Shown here: piece after piece, positions 1 through 4,985 of the stretch
Layout: each line of letters begins with the position of its first letter
How positions within the stretch are numbered: the first letter of the stretch is position 1
Assembly: GCA_045591035.1 (NCBI GenBank)
Contig: JAZNSG010000058.1
Span: 1-5,130, forward strand
Direction of reading: 5' to 3'
Length of the DNA: 5,130 nucleotides
Source: SIG440 sp045591035
GTDB lineage: Bacteria; Bacillota; Clostridia; Monoglobales; Monoglobaceae
Made by a program: the position numbers and the translations under genes
The notes under the pieces: model-generated
Seen by the model: only the letters and a program-made list of their open reading frames with translations
Told to the model about the DNA's origin: nothing
Databases searched by the model: none

Positions 1-466
1 CATTTCAGTAAGCGCAAATACATATACTAAATTTGCGGACAGCGATACCAGTGACTCCGAAAACTCTAAATTCGGCGATGCAAATTCTCAGGGTACATTC
101 GACGTTGAAGACCTTGCAATGGGTATGATTCGTTTTGACAATGGTGCAGTTCTTCAGATAGAATTCAGCTGGGCATCAAACATCAAAGTAGAAAATCGTT
201 TTGTTGAACTCCGCGGAACAAAGGCGGGTCTTAAATGGGAAGGTAACGATGTTGAGTTCTTCACCGAAGATGACGGTCAACTTCTCGATATTATCCCCAA
301 GGGAAATATGGATTCAAACGGACACAAGAAAAATATTCAGAACTTCATCGACGTTATTACCGAGGGCGCAGAACCCGTTTTCAAACCATCTCAGGGCGTT
401 GATATAATAAAGATTCTCTGTGCTATATATGAGTCAGCAGAAAAGGGCAAAGAGATTCAGCTTTAA
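1..466 (+). CDS. Gfo/Idh/MocA-family oxidoreductase, C-terminal part (5' truncated by window edge)
   Basis: The reading frame is open from base 2 and ends at TAA 464-466, giving 154 visible residues. There is no start codon to choose because the N-terminal Rossmann NAD(P)-binding domain lies upstream of the window. The visible part matches the C-terminal alpha/beta dimerisation and substrate domain of this family: ISVSANTYTKF near the edge, FDVEDLAMGMIRFDNGA (about residues 34-50), then LQIEFSWAS, a VELRGTKAGL strand and a closing helix ending HKKNIQNFIDVI...IIKILCAIYESAEKGKEI. The pattern 'EDLA..MIRFDNGA...E.SWA' is characteristic of Gfo/Idh/MocA dehydrogenases, which oxidise or reduce sugars, inositols or sugar derivatives with NAD(P) in the cytoplasm. 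The exact substrate cannot be told from this half. The downstream GH92 mannosidase suggests, but does not prove, a role in sugar catabolism. A strong terminator follows 22 bases after the stop. The family call is confident; the function is open. Confidence 0.9.
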   Translation, partial: ISVSANTYTKFADSDTSDSENSKFGDANSQGTFDVEDLAMGMIRFDNGAVLQIEFSWASNIKVENRFVELRGTKAGLKWEGNDVEFFTEDDGQLLDIIPKGNMDSNGHKKNIQNFIDVITEGAEPVFKPSQGVDIIKILCAIYESAEKGKEIQL

Positions 467-487
467 TTAAACTTTTCTAAACACACC

Positions 488-521
488 AAAACGGCAACAG
501 AAAAACAACTGTTGCCGTTTT
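488..521 (+). terminator. Rho-independent terminator after the oxidoreductase gene
   Basis: A perfect 13-bp stem pairs AAAACGGCAACAG (488-500) with CTGTTGCCGTTTT (509-521) around the 8-base loop AAAAACAA. It is followed by TATT, so the U-tract is TTTTTATT. The A-tract on the other side could let it also stop minus-strand transcripts. It separates the oxidoreductase transcript from the GH92 gene. Confidence 0.88.
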
Positions 522-526
522 TATTC

Positions 527-555
527 TTGAATATAGTCGTTAGCGGTGTTAAAAT
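527..555 (+). promoter_or_regulatory. Possible sigma-A promoter for the GH92 gene
   Basis: TTGAAT (527-532) and TAAAAT (550-555) are separated by exactly 17 bases. Each differs from the consensus hexamer at one or two positions. The predicted start site near 562 would give a leader of about 17 bases that contains the ribosome binding site AAAAGGAG (562-569). The -35 box lies directly behind the preceding terminator. The leader is short and the hexamers are not perfect, so this is only a reasonable candidate. Confidence 0.45.
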
Positions 556-578
556 ACCATTAAAAGGAGTGAGAAGTT

Positions 579-2834
579 ATGTGGAAGGTTGTAAGAGTAC
601 TGGTTTCGGGCTTTATTGCAATTGAAACCCTTATTGGTAGTATTTCAAACGGAATTTCGTTAAAAAGTGTGGATATGCCCGAGCTTGTTACAGGTGAGCA
701 TACACAATACGTTGACCTTTTTACGGGAACGGGCGGCACACCCTGGACCTGCGGTATGCTGAGCCCTGCGGCGTGCGCTCCCTTCGGTACGGTAAGGCTC
801 GGCCCCGACACGGCTTTTGTGGGTGGTGCATTTGTTATGAAAACAAATACCTCGGGCTACTATTATGAAAACAGGCATATCCGCGGCTTCAGTCATTCCA
901 GACTTTCGGGAACGGGTGCCACGGATTACGGCATCTTCAGGGTTACTCCCGCAATCGGGGATAAGGACGCTACTGCCCTCCCCTTTTCTCACAATAATGA
1001 GGTTGCAGGTGTCGGCTATTATGCAGTTTATCTTGACACAATCGGTTGTCTTGCGGAAATGACCGCCGATGAGCACACGGGCGTTCACAGGTACACCTTT
1101 AACCACTCCGATGAAGCCCGTCTTTCCCTTGACGTTACAAGTGCCGCAGGTAACAACGGCTGTACGGACGGCTTTGCTTCATTTGATGAAGAATCGGGGA
1201 TTCTTACGGGCGGAGCAGTACTCAGAGCAGTTTTTTCTGAAAGATACGACGGCTTGCCCGTGTATTTTGCCGCAAAGGCAAATAAAGAAATCAAGTCCTG
1301 CACAATTTCAGGTGACGCCGAAAATCTTGTCGCAGACCTGAATTTTGGCTCTATGAAAAATGAAAGCATCGAGCTAAAGGTTGGCATAAGCTTTGTAAGT
1401 GTTGAAAATGCAATGCTTAATCTTCAGGAGGAAACAGGCGACCTTGACTTTGACGGTGTAAGACAGAAAACACACGATAATTGGGAAAAACACCTTTCCG
1501 CCATTGAAATTGAAAGCACCGACGAGCAAATAAAGAAGAATTTTTATACCTCCCTTTATCACACAATGATAATGCCCACAAATTTCACCGATTTAAACGG
1601 CGAATACCTTGGCTTTGACAAAGAGGTGCACCTGGCAGAGGGCTACACCTACAGAACCGATATGTCCCTGTGGGATACCTGCCGAAACACCCACGCGTTA
1701 TATATGCTTATAGAACCCCAGATTCAGAAGGACTGTCTTAATAGCCTTGTTGAAATGGCAAACACAGGGGGCGAGCTTCCCCGTTGGCCCATGGGTGCGG
1801 GCTATGCGGGCTCAATGTTCGGCGACCCTGCAAATATAGTAATAACCGAAAGCTACCTTAAAAATTACAGGGATTTTGACGTAGATGCCGCTTACGAGTA
1901 TATGAAAAAATCCTCCGACGGCAAAACGGAAATTGTCGGCAGAGAGTATGCGGAGTATTATAATCAATACAGCTACGTGCCCAATGATATGGAGGGTGTA
2001 AGCAATAGCGTAAGCCACACCCTTGAATATGCATGGGAGGACGGCGCACTTTCCGAGCTTGCTTACGCCTTGGGCAAAACCGAGGACGGTGAAAAATACG
2101 CCGAAAAATCCGCCTATTACAAAAACATATTCGACACCGAAACAAAATACTTCAGAGCAAAAAACACCGACGGCAGCTTTGACAGTAATTTCACCCCCAA
2201 GATAAACTCCTATTTCGGCTTATCCTTCCTTGATAAGTACGTGGGCTGTTACTGTGAGGGTAGTGCAAACCATTGGCGATACAGCGCAATGCACGATATT
2301 GACGGTATGATTGAGCTTTTTGGCTCCGAGGAATACTTCGTTTCTGAGCTTGAAGCATTTATGGAGGGCGCCGCTCCTAACCGAGCCCATTGGAATCCCG
2401 GTGCGGGGTATTGGATTGGTAACCAACACGATATACATACCCCCTACCTTTTTGCAAATGCAGGCAGAAGCGACCTTACTCAGAAATGGGTACGATGGAC
2501 CCTCGACAACCGCTTCAGCACCGATATTGACGGCCTTGACGGAAACGATGACGGGGGTACAATAAGCTCGTGGTACGTTTTCTCAGCAATGGGCTTTTAC
2601 CCATTGGCAGGAACCGATAAATACTGGCTTGGCTCACCCAATGTTGACAGTGCCGAGCTTACCCTGCCCAACGGCAAAGCCCTTAAAATAACCGCACTTA
2701 ATCAAAGTGCCGAAAACGTTTACGTTGAAAAGGTTACCTTTAACGGCAAAGATCTTACGGACGTATATATCTCCCACGCCGAGCTTATGCAGGGCGGCGA
2801 GCTTGTGTTTACAATGAGTAATACAAGTAAATAA
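579..2834 (+). CDS. GH92-family alpha-mannosidase (glycoside hydrolase family 92)
   Basis: This 751-aa protein has the usual family length (about 700-780). The ATG is preceded by AAAAGGAG with a 9-base gap, which supports this start. GH92 landmarks in order are: YVDLFTGTGG (44-53), PFGTVRLGPDT (68-78), GFSHSRLSGTGATDYG (103-118), YRTDMSLWDTCR (358-369), CEGSANHWRY (559-568), GNQHDIHTPYLF (614-625), GLDGNDDGGTISSWYVFSAM (652-671) and a C-terminal beta domain with NGKALKI and FNGKDL. Known GH92 enzymes are Ca2+-dependent, inverting exo-alpha-mannosidases acting on N-glycans or yeast mannan. E560 fits the position of the general acid and the Asp cluster around 654-658 fits the base and metal site; these assignments are by motif position, not by alignment. 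The N-terminus (residues 4-24) is moderately hydrophobic after K3/R6 but contains E16 and has no clear cleavage site, so secretion or membrane anchoring is uncertain. Linkage specificity cannot be read from the sequence. The gene stands alone between two terminators. Confidence 0.96.
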   Translation: MWKVVRVLVSGFIAIETLIGSISNGISLKSVDMPELVTGEHTQYVDLFTGTGGTPWTCGMLSPAACAPFGTVRLGPDTAFVGGAFVMKTNTSGYYYENRHIRGFSHSRLSGTGATDYGIFRVTPAIGDKDATALPFSHNNEVAGVGYYAVYLDTIGCLAEMTADEHTGVHRYTFNHSDEARLSLDVTSAAGNNGCTDGFASFDEESGILTGGAVLRAVFSERYDGLPVYFAAKANKEIKSCTISGDAENLVADLNFGSMKNESIELKVGISFVSVENAMLNLQEETGDLDFDGVRQKTHDNWEKHLSAIEIESTDEQIKKNFYTSLYHTMIMPTNFTDLNGEYLGFDKEVHLAEGYTYRTDMSLWDTCRNTHALYMLIEPQIQKDCLNSLVEMANTGGELPRWPMGAGYAGSMFGDPANIVITESYLKNYRDFDVDAAYEYMKKSSDGKTEIVGREYAEYYNQYSYVPNDMEGVSNSVSHTLEYAWEDGALSELAYALGKTEDGEKYAEKSAYYKNIFDTETKYFRAKNTDGSFDSNFTPKINSYFGLSFLDKYVGCYCEGSANHWRYSAMHDIDGMIELFGSEEYFVSELEAFMEGAAPNRAHWNPGAGYWIGNQHDIHTPYLFANAGRSDLTQKWVRWTLDNRFSTDIDGLDGNDDGGTISSWYVFSAMGFYPLAGTDKYWLGSPNVDSAELTLPNGKALKITALNQSAENVYVEKVTFNGKDLTDVYISHAELMQGGELVFTMSNTSK

Positions 2835-2851
2835 TTTGTTCAATACAGAAA

Positions 2852-2883
2852 AACCGCAACTCCTGATTAAAGGAATTGCGGTT
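2852..2883 (+). terminator. Terminator hairpin after the GH92 gene (dispersed stem-loop, copy 1)
   Basis: AACCGCAA (2852-2859) pairs with TTGCGGTT (2876-2883). After one C-A mismatch (2860/2875), TCCT (2861-2864) pairs with AGGA (2871-2874) around the loop GATTAA. It starts 17 bases after the GH92 stop. The following GTTATATTTTA is a weak U-rich tract. The same stem, with the same mismatch, recurs at 4254-4291. Confidence 0.75.
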
Positions 2884-2917
2884 GTTATATTTTATGCAGT
2901 ATATCCGTTTGTCATAG

Positions 2918-3035
2918 GCAACTTCGTTGCGCATAACTTCATTTTTGTGTTCGCAAGCGAATGAAGTTCAAATAAATTTGCAATGAAGTTATCTGCTAAA
3001 GCAGATAAACGAAGTTGTATTCTGCGAACACAAAA
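2918..3035. repeat. Palindrome cluster with AACTTCAT/ATGAAGTT words (element copy 1, left part)
   Basis: This non-coding stretch is made almost wholly of small dyads. GCAAC-TTC-GTTGC lies at 2918-2930, TCGC-AA-GCGA at 2951-2960 and ATCTGC-TAAA-GCAGAT at 2991-3006. A perfect 13-bp long-range inverted repeat, TTTTGTGTTCGCA (2943-2955) against TGCGAACACAAAA (3023-3035), encloses part of the cluster. The word AACTTC appears at 2920 and 2935, and its complement GAAGTT at 2963, 2985 and 3011. As RNA or single-stranded DNA it would fold into a branched structure. No ORF of interest is present. It resembles REP/MITE-like intergenic repeats, but I cannot name a family. Confidence 0.7.
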
Positions 3036-3038
3036 TAA

Positions 3039-3064
3039 AAAAGACATCCGATTGGATGTCTTTT
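3039..3064 (-). terminator. Terminator-like hairpin abutting the tRNA-tail repeat (copy 1)
   Basis: An 11-bp perfect stem pairs AAAAGACATCC (3039-3049) with GGATGTCTTTT (3054-3064) around the loop GATT. Read on the minus strand it directly follows the CCA of the tRNA-like tail and ends in a run of six T (3042-3037). This is the arrangement seen behind a real tRNA gene. A homologous hairpin with one compensated base pair lies at 5002-5019. Confidence 0.7.
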
Positions 3065-3091
3065 GGTGCGAGAGACGGGACTTGAAGGGCT
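3061..3091 (-). repeat. 31-bp direct repeat containing a tRNA 3'-end-like sequence (copy 1)
   Basis: These 31 bases are identical to 5025-5055. On the minus strand, 3086-3064 can be laid out as tRNA positions 54-76: T-loop TTCAAGT, T-stem 3' half CCCGT, acceptor 3' strand CTCTCGC, discriminator A and CCA. The preceding minus-strand bases AGCCC cannot form the 5' half of the T-stem, so this is a tail only, not a working tRNA gene. The tail resembles bacterial tRNA-Leu with a GCGAGAG acceptor stem; that identity is from memory. It could be an attachment-site remnant or a repeat that carries a tRNA tail. Confidence 0.7.
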
Positions 3092-3305
3092 GGAAAACTC
3101 ACAAAACCCACAAAATCAATGATTTCTTTCAAGGAACAAAGTCCTGCCGAAAAGCAAAATAAATATTCTCATAATCCCTCAAAATCCCAAAACTAATTCC
3201 CTAAAAATGCCCGAATTAAAAACGAGAATTTGCGATTTTCTCTTGTATTTTATAGCCTTTTCTATGCGAGAGATGGGCTTCGGAGAAGTGAGGGACTATG
3301 GGCAG
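3092..3305. other. AT-rich intergenic stretch without a recognised gene
   Basis: No ORF with a ribosome binding site or recognisable protein is visible on either strand. The only noteworthy feature is TATGCGAGAGATGGG (3263-3277), which matches the start of the tRNA-tail repeat at 12 of 15 positions. The rest shows no clear promoter, repeat or RNA structure. Confidence 0.5.
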
Positions 3306-3333
3306 AAAAAGACCCCACTCGTGAGGAGTGGGG
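3306..3333 (-). terminator. Rho-independent terminator of the lipoprotein gene
   Basis: On the plus strand CCCCACTC (3313-3320) pairs with GAGTGGGG (3326-3333) around GTGAG, an 8-bp GC-rich stem. Read on the minus strand it lies 7 bases after the TAA of the lipoprotein gene and is followed by TC and a run of five T (3310-3306). Confidence 0.88.
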
Positions 3334-3340
3334 ATATCTG

Positions 3341-3949
3341 TTAGTTAGATTGGGTAATCAGGTAAGAGAAATCGGATGTTGAGCCATCGGAGGCAGGCAA
3401 TTTTACGGTTAGGATGAAATCATCTGTAAGGTTGTCAGCTTCAACAGGTATCTCAATATAGGAACGATATGTTTCTGCAATACCGGGTTCTAATACAAAG
3501 TGCCAACTGTACACAGGGGGAGTTGCATTGTTACCTGTGGATTTCCATTCACCTGTACCCGGTACATATTCTGCACAGTCAACTTGTTTGTCAGAAACAA
3601 CATCTTTATATTCTGCCTCAACAAGAGGTAATACACCGTTGTAGTTTGTTCTGTCGATGTTATTGATGGTGTAAGTGAATGTTGCATAAGTGTTACCTTT
3701 AGCACAAACAAAGGGATTATCGTTATCTTCCTGTGCATTATATTCTTTGGGTGAACCATAGTTGTCATCCATTACATTATTTAAAGCTATTGCTAATGCA
3801 GCTTTGTCTAAAGTGAATTCAAGAATATCACTTGAAACAGTATCTCCTATTTTGTAGTATGTGTCTGTTTTACCATTCGATAAAGCATCACAACTCACAA
3901 AAGAAACGCACATAACAACAATTAATGTTAAAGCGACAAATTTTTTCAT
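3341..3949 (-). CDS. Secreted lipoprotein of unknown function with DUF4352/Ig-like features
   Basis: This 202-aa protein begins MKKFVALTLIVVMC, then VSFVSC with Cys20 as the likely lipidated residue (lipobox FVSC, with Phe at -3 slightly off the usual Leu). It is therefore predicted to be exported and anchored to the outer face of the membrane. The start is supported by AGGAGG (3962-3957) seven bases upstream. The mature part opens with YYKIGDTVSSDILEFTLDKA (31-50). The 'GDTV..D...FTL' pattern followed by beta-strand-rich sequence is typical of DUF4352/DUF5067-like Ig-fold lipoproteins of Firmicutes; that assignment is by pattern only. Later strands include YATFTYTINNID, YIEIPVEADNL and FILTVKLPA. 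No catalytic motif is seen. It is transcribed divergently from the HTH gene from a consensus promoter whose spacer holds a dyad operator, so repression by that HTH protein is likely. A terminator follows closely, so it is monocistronic. Function and ligand are unknown. Confidence 0.88.
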   Translation of the reverse strand: MKKFVALTLIVVMCVSFVSCDALSNGKTDTYYKIGDTVSSDILEFTLDKAALAIALNNVMDDNYGSPKEYNAQEDNDNPFVCAKGNTYATFTYTINNIDRTNYNGVLPLVEAEYKDVVSDKQVDCAEYVPGTGEWKSTGNNATPPVYSWHFVLEPGIAETYRSYIEIPVEADNLTDDFILTVKLPASDGSTSDFSYLITQSN

Positions 3950-3981
3950 AGAAAGACCTCCTATATATATTATTTAGGCTC

Positions 3982-4010
3982 ATTATAGAACAATTTGTTC
4001 TTGGTGTCAA
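3982..4010 (-). promoter_or_regulatory. Consensus sigma-A promoter of the lipoprotein gene
   Basis: On the minus strand TTGACA (4010-4005) and TATAAT (3987-3982) are both perfect consensus hexamers with a 17-base spacer. The start site would fall near 3975, leaving a leader of about 25 bases that includes AGGAGG. A perfect promoter with an operator in its spacer suggests a strong gene normally held off by a repressor. Confidence 0.9.
3987..4001. promoter_or_regulatory. Operator dyad 1, AGAACAA-T-TTGTTCT
   Basis: This is a perfect 15-bp dyad with 7-bp arms and a single central base. It fills almost the whole spacer between the -35 and -10 boxes of the lipoprotein promoter and touches the -10 box. 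A protein bound here should exclude RNA polymerase. The adjacent XRE-family regulator is the obvious candidate binder. Ownership of the site is inference; the dyad itself is directly visible. Confidence 0.85.
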
Positions 4011-4011
4011 T

Positions 4012-4026
4012 AGAACAGTTTGTTCT
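4012..4026. promoter_or_regulatory. Operator dyad 2, AGAACA-GTT-TGTTCT
   Basis: This is the second copy of the operator, differing from dyad 1 at one base (G for A at 4018). The matching stretch covers 17 of 18 bases from the T before the dyad to the TTG after it. The centres are 25 bp apart. It lies just upstream of the lipoprotein -35 box and over the region where a -35 box for the regulator gene would sit, so it could serve autoregulation. Confidence 0.83.
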
Positions 4027-4030
4027 TGCG

Positions 4031-4036
4031 TATAAT
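4031..4036 (+). promoter_or_regulatory. -10 box (TATAAT) of the HTH regulator gene
   Basis: TATAAT is perfect, but no convincing -35 hexamer lies 16-18 bases upstream, where dyad 2 sits. The start site would be near 4043, leaving fewer than 10 bases before the ATG at 4052. The promoter is probably weak and nearly leaderless, fitting low, autoregulated repressor expression. Confidence 0.6.
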
Positions 4037-4051
4037 TTAAATGGTGATTAT

Positions 4052-4255
4052 ATGCGATTTCAGAGAATACGAGATTTGCGAGAAGATGCAGACTTAACCC
4101 AAACAGAAATGGGTAAAGCAATAAATTTACCACAAAGGACCTATGCCTATTATGAAAGCGGAGAACGAACAGTGCCACCTGAGGTTTTGATTTCTCTTGC
4201 AAAATATCATAAAACGACAGTTGATTATATACTCGGCTTAACCGATAAAAGATAA
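4052..4255 (+). CDS. Small XRE (Cro/CI)-family HTH transcriptional regulator
   Basis: This 67-aa protein is a single HTH_3 domain. RIRDLREDADLTQTEMGKAI forms helices 1-2, LPQRTYAYYESGERTVP covers the recognition helix and the YE.GER signature, and LISLAKYHKTTVDYILGLTD is the family-typical final helix. An upstream TTG at 3995 in the same frame would extend the protein by 19 residues, but it would put both operators and the -10 box inside the coding region. ATG 4052 is therefore preferred, with a weak GGTG (4043-4046) five bases upstream. There is no ligand-binding, peptidase or oligomerisation domain, so it resembles minimal repressors of phages, conjugative elements and toxin-antitoxin loci. 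It is divergent from the lipoprotein gene across a 102-base region with two dyads. It likely represses that gene and itself; what relieves the repression is not visible. The TAA overlaps the base of the following terminator stem. Confidence 0.92.
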   Translation: MRFQRIRDLREDADLTQTEMGKAINLPQRTYAYYESGERTVPPEVLISLAKYHKTTVDYILGLTDKR

Positions 4256-4291
4256 AACCGCAACTCCTTGATATTAAGGAATTGCGGTTTT
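4254..4291. terminator. Bidirectional terminator between HTH gene and four-helix remnant (dispersed stem-loop, copy 2)
   Basis: AAAACCGCAA (4254-4263) pairs with TTGCGGTTTT (4282-4291). After a C-A mismatch (4264/4281), TCCTT (4265-4269) pairs with AAGGA (4276-4280) around GATATT. Four T follow the stem on either strand, so it could end both the HTH transcript and the minus-strand four-helix transcript. Arms and mismatch are the same as at 2852-2883. Confidence 0.82.
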
Positions 4292-4292
4292 G

Positions 4293-4391
4293 TTATTTAT
4301 CATTTATTTTCTTTTCAATAGTAATACAAGATGAGGTTAACATTCTTTGTATTCTGCCACAGAGGTTTCTGTATTTTTTGAAGGTTTCTTC
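4293..4391 (-). pseudogene. Decayed C-terminal remnant of a second four-helix bundle protein gene
   Basis: The minus-strand frame ending at TAA 4295-4293 reads FKKYRNLCGRIQRML, then TSSCITIEKKINDK. This aligns without gaps to the C-terminus of the intact neighbour, YNQLQNSCGTIRRML then ISSITTTKENINK. The N.CG.I.RML.SS core is shared, with about half of the last 24 residues identical. The frame is closed upstream by a stop at 4415-4413 and has no start codon or ribosome binding site, so only the last 30-odd codons of the gene survive. It sits about 17 bases downstream of the intact gene's stop, on the same strand and in a different frame. It suggests a former tandem duplication or replacement of the 3' end. 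Confidence 0.75.
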
Positions 4392-4408
4392 TTTTATTTC
4401 AATTAATA

Positions 4409-4768
4409 TTATTTATTGATATTTTCTTTTGTGGTGGTAATTGAGGAAATCAACATTCTTCTGATTGTACCACAGGAATTTTGTAATTGATTATATTTCT
4501 GTTCAGACATATAGTGGGTTTCAAAAAGCAATTCTAACCAATACTCAGTCTCAAAGCATTCTTTTTGAGCAATTTCTAATTTAGATATAAAATCCTTTTT
4601 TCCTTGTGCGTACTGTGCTTCGTGCAGATTAGCACCTATTGAAGTTGCACATCTGAGCAACTGATTTGTTAAAACGGTTTCTTTATGCTCTGTTTTTATG
4701 TCTTTGCAAACAAAAACTACTTCCTTTGCAAACTCTTTCGCTTTATCTCTCAAAATGCTTTTTGACAT
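4409..4768 (-). CDS. Four-helix bundle protein (23S rRNA intervening-sequence protein family)
   Basis: This 119-aa protein has the usual family length. The hallmarks are LLRCATSIGANLHEAQYAQGKKDFISKLEIAQKECFETEYWLELL (about residues 38-82; described here by its SIGANLHEA, DFISKLEIA and ETEYWLELL motifs), after an N-terminal helix with KAKEFAKEVV and before a final helix with CGTIRRMLISSI. Family members were first found in intervening sequences of 23S rRNA genes and are related to Avd accessory proteins of diversity-generating retroelements. They form small alpha-helical pentamers with basic surfaces, but the cellular role is not established. No reverse transcriptase, template repeat or rRNA is visible here, so this is a stand-alone copy. 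ATG 4768 has GAGGTG (4781-4776) seven bases upstream and a good promoter behind it. A decayed second C-terminus follows directly downstream. Confidence 0.93.
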   Translation of the reverse strand: MSKSILRDKAKEFAKEVVFVCKDIKTEHKETVLTNQLLRCATSIGANLHEAQYAQGKKDFISKLEIAQKECFETEYWLELLFETHYMSEQKYNQLQNSCGTIRRMLISSITTTKENINK

Positions 4769-4787
4769 AAAACTTCACCTCGAAAAG

Positions 4788-4816
4788 ATTATATATGAAA
4801 AATAATTGGTTTTCAA
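4788..4816 (-). promoter_or_regulatory. Sigma-A promoter of the four-helix bundle gene
   Basis: On the minus strand TTGAAA (4816-4811, one mismatch to TTGACA) and a perfect TATAAT (4793-4788) are 17 bases apart. Transcription would start near 4781, which is the first base of the GAGGTG ribosome binding site, giving a very short leader. The -35 box directly borders the palindrome cluster that begins near 4824. Confidence 0.72.
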
Positions 4817-4823
4817 GTTATAT

Positions 4824-4985
4824 TCCGCTTATGGCGGAGTGATATATTTTGCAAAAACAAAATGTGATATTTCTGCTGTTGGCAGAAGTGATATTCTATT
4901 CGCATTTAACTCGGCTTTAGCCGAATATCACTGCGTAGCAATATCACTTTCGAAGAAAATAGAACTCGCGTAAGCGAATAGAACT
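4824..4985. repeat. Palindrome cluster with GTGATAT/ATATCAC words (element copy 2, left part)
   Basis: Short hairpins alternate with one word. TCCGC/GCGGA (4824-4838), TTCTGC-TGTTG-GCAGAA (4871-4887), TCGGCT-TT-AGCCGA (4911-4924) and TGC-GTA-GCA (4932-4940) are separated by GTGATAT at 4839, 4864 and 4888, then by its complement ATATCAC at 4925 and 4941. A further pair, TTCTATTCGC (4894-4903) and GCGAATAGAA (4974-4983), is complementary over 10 bases, and AATAGAACT is directly repeated at 4958 and 4977. The flip of the word from forward to reverse predicts one large branched fold. No coding potential is apparent. It occupies the same place relative to the hairpin and tRNA tail as 2918-3035 does in copy 1. 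Confidence 0.72.

Noticed and set aside
660..1106. 148-aa minus-strand ORF inside the GH92 gene
   Set aside because: It is fully antisense to strongly conserved GH92 sequence and has no recognisable protein features or ribosome binding site.
3987..4026. LexA/SOS boxes
   Set aside because: The half-sites GAAC and GTTC are five bases apart rather than the four of the Gram-positive LexA box, and the pair sits next to an XRE gene, which is a simpler explanation.
3995..4051. TTG start at 3995 for the HTH protein (86 aa)
   Set aside because: The extra 19 residues would be encoded by the operator dyads and the -10 box and do not resemble the HTH family. ATG 4052 gives the normal domain boundary.
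3888..4202. 104-aa minus-strand ORF antisense to the HTH gene
   Set aside because: It overlaps the lipoprotein start, the promoter region and most of the HTH gene, lacks a convincing ribosome binding site, and its composition looks like a shadow frame.
4409..4768. Avd accessory protein of a diversity-generating retroelement
   Set aside because: The protein is related, but no reverse transcriptase, template repeat or variable repeat is visible, and the motifs fit the general four-helix bundle family better.
4824..4985. CRISPR array
   Set aside because: The repeated words are only 7 bases, occur in both orientations, and the intervals are short hairpins of varied length, not uniform spacers. 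No cas gene is present.
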